DNA of 64,000 nucleotides, taken from contig JAFAAS010000051.1 of NCBI GenBank assembly GCA_023426435.1, forward strand, positions 1 through 64,000, given 5' to 3'. The translations under genes and the position numbers were made by a program. Below are positions 27,401-34,400 of the stretch, piece by piece (the stretch's first letter is position 1; each line of letters starts with the position of its first letter). The DNA is from Verrucomicrobiota bacterium (GTDB taxonomy: Bacteria; Verrucomicrobiota; Verrucomicrobiia; Opitutales; Opitutaceae). Below the pieces are notes generated by a model, which was given only the letters and a program-made list of their open reading frames with translations, was not told the DNA's origin and made no database searches.

Positions 27401-27644
27401 GCTCGATCGCGTTCTTTAAATTCGCGCCCAGATCCGCCGCCGTCGGCAATTCCTCCCGATCGCGAAACACCGGAAAAATCCGCGCCGGCACCCGCTCCCC
27501 GCGCGTCGTCGGCTGCCCCACCAGTTTCTTCGGCACCCGATACGTCTCGAGCGCCCGGTGCAGCCAGTCGCCCCAGGCCTTGTCGCGATGACTGTAGCTG
27601 ATGAACGCCCAGTATTTGAATTCTGGATTCGTCTCGCCGCTCAT
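24492..27644 (-). CDS. TIR-domain, single-pass membrane protein with large propeller domain
   Basis: 1050 residues from ATG 27644. The N-terminal TIR fold (about 10-125) has the start WAFISYSHRD, then VFRDREELP, IIICSPSSAKS and QWVNEEI. W99 and E103 show the WxxxE spacing of NAD-cleaving TIR domains such as SARM1, so the catalytic Glu looks present. After a helical segment, an RRRRRR stretch precedes one membrane helix (about 206-224). The positive-inside rule places TIR in the cytoplasm and the rest outside. A coiled segment follows, then about 700 residues of WD40/PQQ-like propeller repeats. It is the last gene of the operon; its ATG overlaps the mlaD-like stop by four bases (ATGA), tying it to the MCE transporter. 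The role is unknown; sensor or effector of an envelope-linked defence or stress system is inference. Confidence 0.85.
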   Translation of the reverse strand: MSGETNPEFKYWAFISYSHRDKAWGDWLHRALETYRVPKKLVGQPTTRGERVPARIFPVFRDREELPTAADLGANLKNAIEQSRYLIIICSPSSAKSQWVNEEILTFKRLGRANRVLALIVDGEPWASLAKPGVAVERECFPPALRFQLGADGQLSDVQAEPIAADARVHADGRQNALLKLLAGVVGVNYDDLRQREKIRRRRRRMWLGGLAAAALAVSAVVWTRFDAAEREKRFEAAQAEIGRARQALAAGEPTRAARLALGAIERAEDARRELEPAWHVLRRALDGHRVERVWEAHRQRVSAVGFDGRGERLLTASEALEEVRVWSAATGEELTKLETGPLELAAWTESGDEIVTLRTQFEDGEQRAELTWWNPQTGVVVRKTALPGAAGFVRPDVGTVSPRWIVLNDFSGEEATQRLVRLSDGFAERTIPIRAGVWGRAEVLPEVGVVLRIQADTGVTVFSLSDGGERCALEGIGPLERIGLKSIVASMDGKRIAAVVTSDDQPAMAGVWDVQSGARIAHYEAGAGEHVTDLWLHAAPDGRVIGRSEGLLAVVAEPLGRMPVQVSARSAVIAWSDGTADSGPIAASIAFGGIAELWFPLLGLKSEISGVEDALTAVALSPDAKRFAVGDAAGNLKLWRLVAPVDREAELPDRVQMAAMSGTGDVLLKGGAGELLIWDVGERNVLARWSAGGRSRESGGLRAWGESTARYVWREEEGWLAVLPPSGDEEAVVTFYDTREGTLLGRYPKNGDEEVQLAPRGRRALVRKGDGSWEIVNLGKEGAAVVSLAAEPVKGETWGFSAGFTADGQKVIASPGRGWLEVFSAETGASEKRFKFADAVNFDVSLIVPHPTENAVLVGTLEGVWKVDLSSATGVRAFAEATTLVGETVFDPTGRLLISNQDGRLRWWRWPELQPAGDVHGEFRPGLTAVLEDGESLLVVERLLEGWPGAAAVVARDGGKERLRLENVLAADGRLGLAAVQDVNVVRVVRLRDGEVLAEVPDVRATQASFAKDGSRVGLVLLDSERYVSLRVAVEREELRARARELGRE

Positions 27645-28591
27645 CGCTTTTCGCCCGCCCCCGCTTTGTCCGCCTTCGCCGCTTCCGCCGCCTTCTTCTT
27701 CATGTAACGGCTAAACGGCCACGTATTCGCCGCCGCCTCGCTGAGATCGCGCGAATTCTTCAGCGTGTCCTGCGACAACTCCAACAACACCGGCATCTGC
27801 TTCTCCACTTCCGCCAGCGTGCGATTCACCGACCCGAGCGTCACCGCGATATCCGCGCGATTCGTCCGCACCGCTTCCGTCAGCTCCGGCAATAACTCGC
27901 CATTCAACCGCCGCAGCGACTCGCTCAACTCTCCCGCAATCATCGCCTCGTCTTCCTTGATCTGCGCCAGCAATCCCCTCGCTTCCTCGATCGTTCCCGT
28001 CACCGCACCGAGATGCGCGTCGATGCTGTCGATCTGCTTCTCCACTTTTTCCAAAATCGGATCGAACCGTTCCGCGCGATCGTTCAACCCCGCAATCATC
28101 TGCCCGACTTCATCGAGCAGCCTCCGAATCGTCGGCTGCAGCTCCAACAACTGCGTCATCAAATCCGGCGCAATCGCTCCCGGCAACTCACCGCCCGACG
28201 GCACCAACTCCGCCGTCGTCAACGCCGGCTGCAACTCCAGCCGCGCCGCATTCACCAGATCGCTCCGCACCACCACCCGCGACCCGCGCCGCAGCCAGCT
28301 CGCCTGATCCGCCTCCACCCAAAAGCGCACCTCCACCTGCAACCCGCCTTCACGCTCCACCAATCGCGTCTCGCGCACGCGTCCGACCGTCAGTCCGTTG
28401 ATCACGACCAGCGAGCTTTTCGACACACCCGCATTGTCGTTCAAATACGTCACAAAATCCGCGCGCGTCCGCATCCACCCACGGCTCCACCCGAACAGCG
28501 TCAACAACGCGCCCGCCACCACCAGCAGCGCCAACGCCGCCGCCATCCGATGCCGCCGCGGCGCCGTCGATTCAAGAACGTAGGTTTTCAT
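27641..28591 (-). CDS. MlaD/MCE-domain lipid-transport protein
   Basis: 316 residues from ATG 28591, with a GGGGAGAG stretch about ten bases upstream that could serve as Shine-Dalgarno site. One membrane helix (about 17-34) precedes an MCE domain at about 42-125 (FVTYLNDNAGVSKSSLVVINGLTVGRV). A long C-terminal helical region (about 140-295) with heptad-like Leu spacing would form the hexamer tube or needle. MCE proteins bind the MlaE/MlaF transporter and pass lipids across the periplasm. Upstream is the degenerate ATPase-like gene (117-base gap); downstream the TIR gene overlaps by four bases. No mlaC or mlaB is present. Confidence 0.88.
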   Translation of the reverse strand: MKTYVLESTAPRRHRMAAALALLVVAGALLTLFGWSRGWMRTRADFVTYLNDNAGVSKSSLVVINGLTVGRVRETRLVEREGGLQVEVRFWVEADQASWLRRGSRVVVRSDLVNAARLELQPALTTAELVPSGGELPGAIAPDLMTQLLELQPTIRRLLDEVGQMIAGLNDRAERFDPILEKVEKQIDSIDAHLGAVTGTIEEARGLLAQIKEDEAMIAGELSESLRRLNGELLPELTEAVRTNRADIAVTLGSVNRTLAEVEKQMPVLLELSQDTLKNSRDLSEAAANTWPFSRYMKKKAAEAAKADKAGAGEKR

Positions 28592-28640
28592 GATGCCATC
28601 TCTCCCCGTTGTGCTTCTCCACGCGCCCGCCCAAATCGCG

Positions 28641-28711
28641 CTTCGTGTCCCTTAGTGTCCATTCGTGGTTCAAATCCGAAATCCGTGTTCATCCATGTCC
28701 ATCCTGGTTCA
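28641..28711. repeat. Dispersed CGTGTTCATCC-type repeat
   Basis: Fills most of the 117-base gap between the ATPase-like and MCE genes with near-repeats such as TTCGTGTCC, TAGTGTCC, ATTCGTGG and CGTGTTCATCC. Similar text is scattered in intergenic DNA of many bacteria (recalled, not searched). It is the only long spacer inside this otherwise tightly packed operon, so it was probably inserted. Confidence 0.55.
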
Positions 28712-29413
28712 CCAGCTCTCCGCCCGCAGCTCAACCACTTCGAGCCCCGCCAACGCCGCCGCTTCATGCGGCCCGGTCGTCACCAACAAATGCGCGCTCG
28801 CCGGCTCGATCCTCCGATAACGCTGCAACAATCCCGCAATCGCCGCCCGATCCGCCGCGCGCAATCCATCGAAGGGCGCAAACGCGATCACCAACTGCGG
28901 CCGCCGCACCAGCGTCGTCATCCATCCCCAATACCGCCGCGCAAACGCCGTCATCTCCCCCGGTCGTCGCTCCAACAACTCCGCCGCCGCGACGCCTCTC
29001 ATCTCCTCGCCCGCCAACTCGCGCAGCAACTCCGCAACCTCCTCACCCCGCGCCCGGCCGCGCGGCCACACGTCGTGATACCGCTGCGACAACAACAAAT
29101 TCTCCCGCACCGTCAGTTCGTCCGCCAACCCGCCGTCGCGCAGCACAAACCCCACGAATCGCGCAAAAAATCCCCGCAGCTTCTCCGCCGGCAACATCCG
29201 CAACGCCATCGGCCTCCCCGCCGCATCGCGCACTTCCTCCAACCACAACTCACCTTTCGCCTCCCCCGCCAGTTCTTCGCCCGCCAAATAACGCGCGATA
29301 AAATCCTCCTGCACGTGCTCGGGATCCAGCGGCAGCACATGCACGCGCCCGCGCTCGATCCGCGCATCCAATCGCACGCCCGCCGCCAGCTCGAATTGTT
29401 CGAAGCGCAACAT
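28709..29413 (-). CDS. Degenerate MlaF-like ABC protein lacking nucleotide-binding motifs
   Basis: 234 residues from ATG 29413 (TGATG overlap with the permease). It aligns by eye with MlaF along its length, but each catalytic motif is lost. The Walker A position reads PLDPEHVQE (about 28-36) instead of GxxGxGKS. The Q-loop region GFVLRDGGLADELTVRENLLL (starting at 88) is recognisable. The ABC signature LSGGM is RPGEM (about 150-154). At Walker B the usual DEPF reads FAPF (D to F, E to A) in LVIAFAPFDGL (about 174-184). The H-loop His is Thr in VTTGPHE. Genuine MlaF is about 250-270 residues and hydrolyses ATP. This product more likely has a structural or regulatory role, or the complex borrows an ATPase encoded elsewhere. 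The reading frame is intact, so it is not a pseudogene. Confidence 0.7.
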   Translation of the reverse strand: MLRFEQFELAAGVRLDARIERGRVHVLPLDPEHVQEDFIARYLAGEELAGEAKGELWLEEVRDAAGRPMALRMLPAEKLRGFFARFVGFVLRDGGLADELTVRENLLLSQRYHDVWPRGRARGEEVAELLRELAGEEMRGVAAAELLERRPGEMTAFARRYWGWMTTLVRRPQLVIAFAPFDGLRAADRAAIAGLLQRYRRIEPASAHLLVTTGPHEAAALAGLEVVELRAESW

Positions 29414-30123
29414 CAGAGCAGGAAAAACAAAAGCTTCGCCGCAAAGATCAGCACCAGCGCATCCCGAAACACCCGTCCGATCGGCGCCACGCCCAACCTT
29501 CCTCCTCGCCCCGCCAATCCCGGCGCACAACACACCGCGCCGACCGCGCAACCGACGAGCGCATTCAACACATACCCCGCCAGAATCCCTCGCCCGCCTT
29601 CCTCCAAGATCGCCCCGATCTCCGCCCCCAGAAAGCGCCCGTCGATCGCATAATTCACATACGTCGCCACCACCACCGCCGTCACTTTGAACATCATTCC
29701 CGTCACCAGATACACCAGCGCCAGCCCCCACACCCGCGGCAGCACAAACAGCTCCAGCGGATCCATCCCCGCCGCCGCCACGCTCGTGAAACGATGCCGC
29801 TCGCGCGCCCGCCACAACTCCAGCGTCGCCGCCAAGCCCGCCTGCCCGACCACCAACACGCCCGCCATCACGTCGCCGAGGTGTTGAATCGCGAAAAGAA
29901 AGATCCGCGCCAGCTCCTCCGGCCTCGCCCCAAACCACGGCAGCAGCGGCAACACGAATTGCAGCAGCGTCACGCCCAAAAGCACCGACACCCACAACGC
30001 CGACACCGCCGTCCGCCCCAACCCGCTCACAAACGCCGCCGCCAGCGCGTCGCGCACCGCCCTCCGCCGCACGGCCGCGGCCCGGAGAAACATCGTGGCA
30101 GCCAGCGCAAGCGCGTCCGTCAT
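29413..30123 (-). CDS. MlaE-family permease
   Basis: 236 residues from ATG 30123, two bases after the lipoprotein stop. It has about five hydrophobic segments: near 28-60, 70-95 (IFLFAIQHLGDVMAGVLVVGQAG), 118-150 (GMDPLELFVLPRVWGLALVYLVTGMMF), 175-200 and the C-terminus. The PxxLFVLPRVWGL region and long first amphipathic helix resemble the MlaE/YrbE permease family. It sits in the inner membrane and, with MCE and normally an ABC ATPase, moves phospholipids or other hydrophobic substrates. Coupled to the degenerate ATPase-like gene. Upstream extension to 30222 lies in the lipoprotein gene and was rejected. Confidence 0.85.
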   Translation of the reverse strand: MTDALALAATMFLRAAAVRRRAVRDALAAAFVSGLGRTAVSALWVSVLLGVTLLQFVLPLLPWFGARPEELARIFLFAIQHLGDVMAGVLVVGQAGLAATLELWRARERHRFTSVAAAGMDPLELFVLPRVWGLALVYLVTGMMFKVTAVVVATYVNYAIDGRFLGAEIGAILEEGGRGILAGYVLNALVGCAVGAVCCAPGLAGRGGRLGVAPIGRVFRDALVLIFAAKLLFFLL

Positions 30124-30125
30124 CG

Positions 30126-31448
30126 CTACTGCACCTCCAGCACCTGTCGCTGGAATTTCGTGATGTCCACCGTCACCTGCGACGAGAGCTGCACGAGCAA
30201 TCGAAACACGTCGCGATTCCACCGACCGTCGAGGCCCTCGGTCTGTCGGGCGGGGTCTCCCGACCCCGCCGAGCCCGCCAACACTGCATCCGTAATCCGG
30301 TATTCAATTCCCGCATACGTCAGCTCCGCCGCCGGCGCCGCAAACTCCCCTTCGTTCCCCCACACCGTCCGCAACACCGGACGCAACTGCCGCGGCGGCA
30401 CCTGCCCCGCGAACGTCGCGTCGCCCATCCACTCCTCCATCGCCCGCTGCTCCTGCGCCACCGCCTCGAGCACGCTGCGAAACGACCGCAACACCAGGAT
30501 CGATCGCGTCCCGCCTCCACGCCGGCCTTCGTTCTCCGTCGGCGCACTCGTCACCGTCGCCTCGAACACCGCATGCAGATTCTTCAACGACGCCGCGTAA
30601 TCCGGATCCGATCTGCGCGCGAACCGCTCGATCACCTGGTCGACAATCTCCGGCTTCGCCCGAAAGCGATACGCCGTTCGCGCCGTTCCCAACAACCACC
30701 CGTCCTCTCCGCGCCGCCAGATCCGCCCTTTATCCGACGCATCCAGGAGATCCTTCGAAGTCACATTCGCCAACGCGCCATTGCTCAAGGGCGTGAACCT
30801 TTCCTCCGCCACCAACCCGAGCCCGCCCGCCCGCTGCAACTCCCGCACGATTTCACACACGCGCAAAAAGCGCGCGAACGAGTCCGGCGTTCCGCGCAGC
30901 GGCGAATTCGTCAACACGATGTGCTCCGTCGTCCCATCGTCGTTGCGCAGCTCCACCTCGATCCGCTCCACCAGCACGCGCAACAACTGATCCACCGGCC
31001 AGCCTTGCTGATAAAGCATGTTGAACGCATCGATCGAAATCGGCGCCAACAACTGCCGCGCCGCCTCCTCGCTGTTGATCGGAATAAACACGAACTTCGG
31101 GCTCGCATTGATCGACGCCCCCGGAGTCACCGTTCCGCCCAACACATTCGTCACCGTGTTCGACACCGTCGCCGCCACCGTCCGTCCCGTCGTGTGACTG
31201 CTGTTCCCGCTCATGTTCAGGCTGCTCGTCTGGCTCCGATCCAAACGGATCTCGCCCACCGCCATGAAATACGCCGGATGCCCATGATCGAGCCGCGCCA
31301 GGTTCAGCAACATCTGCCAGTTCATGTCGCTTGCGTAGTCCGTCGAAAACGACGCGAAATCGCGCTCGAGCTGCTTCGTCGCGCACGAGGTCAGCAACAT
31401 CCCCGCCCCCACTCCCAACAAAATCCGACTGAACGTAGTCACCTGCAT
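30126..31448 (-). CDS. Predicted lipoprotein of unknown family
   Basis: 440 residues from ATG 31448. The signal peptide ends in the lipobox LTSC with Cys at 22, so lipid anchoring is expected. The mature part starts with a helical stretch (MNWQMLLNLARLDHGHPAYF), then a Ser/Thr-rich segment rich in SSLNMSGNSSH and a mixed alpha/beta body; I recognise no domain. It lies 38 bases after the DUF4062 gene and two bases before the MlaE-type gene, so it belongs to the MCE operon and may be its periplasmic or outer-membrane partner. Near residues 393-400 the coding sequence contains a GTAG-family hairpin (30249-30270), read as AGSGDPARQ. Confidence 0.75.
   Translation of the reverse strand: MQVTTFSRILLGVGAGMLLTSCATKQLERDFASFSTDYASDMNWQMLLNLARLDHGHPAYFMAVGEIRLDRSQTSSLNMSGNSSHTTGRTVAATVSNTVTNVLGGTVTPGASINASPKFVFIPINSEEAARQLLAPISIDAFNMLYQQGWPVDQLLRVLVERIEVELRNDDGTTEHIVLTNSPLRGTPDSFARFLRVCEIVRELQRAGGLGLVAEERFTPLSNGALANVTSKDLLDASDKGRIWRRGEDGWLLGTARTAYRFRAKPEIVDQVIERFARRSDPDYAASLKNLHAVFEATVTSAPTENEGRRGGGTRSILVLRSFRSVLEAVAQEQRAMEEWMGDATFAGQVPPRQLRPVLRTVWGNEGEFAAPAAELTYAGIEYRITDAVLAGSAGSGDPARQTEGLDGRWNRDVFRLLVQLSSQVTVDITKFQRQVLEVQ
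30249..30270. repeat. Intragenic hairpin with TCCC loop inside the lipoprotein gene
   Basis: Perfect 9-bp stem GGCGGGGTC/GACCCCGCC (30249-30257 with 30262-30270) around TCCC, identical to the intergenic copy at 57308-57329. Here it is preceded by GTCG instead of GTAG, so the head has changed by one base. It is translated on the minus strand as part of the lipoprotein without breaking the frame. Confidence 0.75.
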
Positions 31449-31486
31449 AAAAAATATCGCCAAGCGCCAGCGAGCCGCTCGCCGCC

Positions 31487-34400
31487 TCAGCCTTCGCCTT
31501 CCCGCGCTTCCGCGACGATCCGATCCGCCACGTCCGCCAGCTCCTTCGATAGCTCGGGCGTGATCTCCTTCCGCGCCGCTCGCGCGCGCTCTCCCGCTTC
31601 TTTCAACCGCACCGATCGCTCCTCGCCTCGCATCCCCTCCGCTTCCCGCACCAGCGCCCGCGCCAGCTGCAGTTCGTTCAACGCCGCATTGATCGCGCTC
31701 GCATCTTTCACCTGCAGCCCTTCCCGCGCCCACTCGATCGCTTCCTTATAACTCGCGCTCCGCTCCGCCCCGCTCACCTCCGCCGCATAATCGTTCAACA
31801 CTCCCGCCAGTCGCGCCCGATACAATCCCCAGCCCAGCGCCGCATTTCGATCGCCACTCGCAACCGGCAAGACCCGATCGCCCACTTCGATCGCCGCGCG
31901 ATACGCCTCGATCGTTTCCTTCAACAATTTCGTCCGCTCCGCTCCCGTCGCCTCGTCCGCGCGCGTTTGCAGCGTATCCGCCAAATCACGACGCAGCCCG
32001 AGCACGAGCCCGTCGCCACCGGTATGCGCCTGCGTCAGCCCCGTCCGCAGCGCCTCCACCGCCTCCGCCAGCAACCGTCTCTTTCGCTCGCCTTCACTAT
32101 GCTCCGCTTGCGCCACCAGCGCCGACGCCAGCGTGCGATGATCCTCCGCCCACTGATACGGATAACCGTCGCGCCAAAACTCGAGCGTGCTCCGATGCAG
32201 CGCGATCCCTTCGCCGATCGCCGCGACCGCGTCCTCCCCTTCCATCTCCTTGCCGCGCTCAATCAAATGCATCGCCAGCAACCCAACTTGCGTCGCCCAC
32301 GCCAGCGGCTGCCCTTCCCGCGTCGTCACTTCCAACACCTGCCTGCGCGCCTCGATCGCCCGCGAAAAAAACTCCACCCGTTGCGCCTTGTCCTCCGTCG
32401 CCCACCCGCGCCGCATCAACGCCATCGCAAGATCTCCCTGCGCATCCGCCCAGTCCTGCGGCATCTCCTCCCGCGAATAAACCTCCAGCACCGCCCGATA
32501 CGCCTCGAACGCTTCTTCCGCCGCCGCGCCTCCCGCTTCGCCCAACATCGCCGCCAGCGCGCTCAACGAATTCGCCAGACTCAGTTGCGCCCCCGCCCAC
32601 CGCAAGGGCTGCGCCGCCCGCGTGTGCACCGTCAGCTGCGCGCGCCGCGCCTCGATTTCCTCCCGCCGAAATTCCAACCGCTCACCTTCGTCCCGCGACT
32701 CCGCCGCCAGCGCGTTCAACGCCGCCGCCAATCTCGCCTGCGCCGCCGCCCATCCGTGCGGGTCGATCTCCGGCCGATACACCGCAAACGTTGCCCGCGC
32801 CGCCTCCGCCGCGTCCGCAAACCGTTTCAACCGCTCCGCTCCCGTCGTGTAATACCGCGCCTGCACCCAGAGCGCATTCGACAACGCCAGCTGCCCGCTC
32901 GCCCAAGCCTCCGGGAATTCCTCTCGCGTATAAACCTCCAACACCGCGCGCCGCGCCGCCAGCACCTGCGCGTGCAACTCCGCATGCCCCGCCTCCGCCG
33001 AGTCTTCCCGCATCGCGTTCAAGATATACGCCAGCAACGATTGCGCCCGCGCCCACTCCTGCGGCGTCCCTTCTCGCGTCAACACGTCCAGCGCCTCGCG
33101 GCACGCCGCCACCGCTTCCTGCCGCAACGCCGTCCGCTCCGGATCCACCACATCGCTCGCCCGATCGTCCAGCGCATCCGCCAGATCGAGCTGCGCCTCC
33201 GCCCAACCGAGCGACCGCGCCCCGCGCGACAACACCTCGAGCACGGCACGCCGCAAATCCACCGCTTCCATCCGCACGTTCGTCCGCGCGTCTCCGGTCA
33301 GTTCATAACCTTGACGCGCCAGAATATCCGCCAGCCGCCGTCGCGCTTCCGCCCATTCCTGAGGCGCGCGATCCCGCGCATAAAGCTCCAACACCGCCCG
33401 CGTCGCCGTCTCCGCTTCGCGCAACAACCCCAATCGCTCCTCGCCTTCCGCATCCCGCGCCGCGTTCCGCAACACCGCCGCCAGCGCATGCTGCCGATCC
33501 GCCCACCGCACCGGCAACGCCGCCCGCGTTTCCACCTGCAACGACGCGCGGTGCATCGCCGCAATCTCCGCCCGCCTCGCCCGTCGCTCCTCCACCGGCG
33601 CCTCATCGGCCTCTTCTTCCGTCGCGTCCGCCAAATTACCCTGCACCCGCGACCAATCCTGCGGATACGTCGCCCGCGTATAAACGTCCAACGCCGCCCG
33701 ATACGCCGCGATCCCCTCCGCTCGCCATCCCGGCGCATCCCGCTCGTTCGCATCGCGCGCCTGACTCAACAACGCCGCCCCCAAATTCGCCTGCGCATTC
33801 GCCCACTCGTCCGGATACGCCTCCCGCTCCACCGCCCCAATCGCCCGCCGAAACGCCTCCACGGACTCCCGCCGCAAGCGCGCGCGCTCCGCCCCCATCG
33901 CTTCATCCGCCTGATCGCCGAGCACAAGGCCAAGATTGTTCTGCAATCCGCTCCACGCCGCCGGTTCTTTTTTCGGGTCGCGCACTTCCAACGCTTCCCG
34001 ATATCGCCGCGCCGCTTCCGCAAAAAATCGTCCTCGCGCCGGCTGCAGCGCCGCCAGTCCGCGACTGCGCGCAAGATTCGCCAGATTGTTCTGGGTCGCC
34101 GCCCAGTCCTGCGGCGCCGCCGCGCGCGTCCGCACCGTCAACGCCGCCTCGAACGCCGCCGCCGCTTCCGCCAACAGCGGCTCGGGATCGATCGACTCCA
34201 CCGCTTTCGAACTCAGCGCGTTCCCCAAATGATTCTGCGCAAAGCCCCACGCGGACGCCGACTCCTGCGGCGTCAACACGTCGAGCGCCGCCCGAAAACT
34301 CGCGATCGCCCGATCGCGTCGCTCCGCGATCGCCGCGCCTTCCGACACCGCCGCCCACGCATCGAGCGCTTTCGCCATCCGGCGCTGCAGATCGCCCCAC

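Noticed and set aside
28709..29413. Pseudogene call for the ATPase-like gene
   Set aside because: Reading frame is intact, coupled on the upstream side, with normal length for the family; loss of motifs without stops suggests a retained protein.
28709..29995. 428-codon reading frame as one fused protein
   Set aside because: The upstream half overlaps the MlaE-type gene out of frame; only the part from ATG 29413 reads like an ABC protein.
27641..30123. Canonical mlaFEDCB operon
   Set aside because: Order is E-F-like-D, the ATPase motifs are lost, and mlaC and mlaB are missing.
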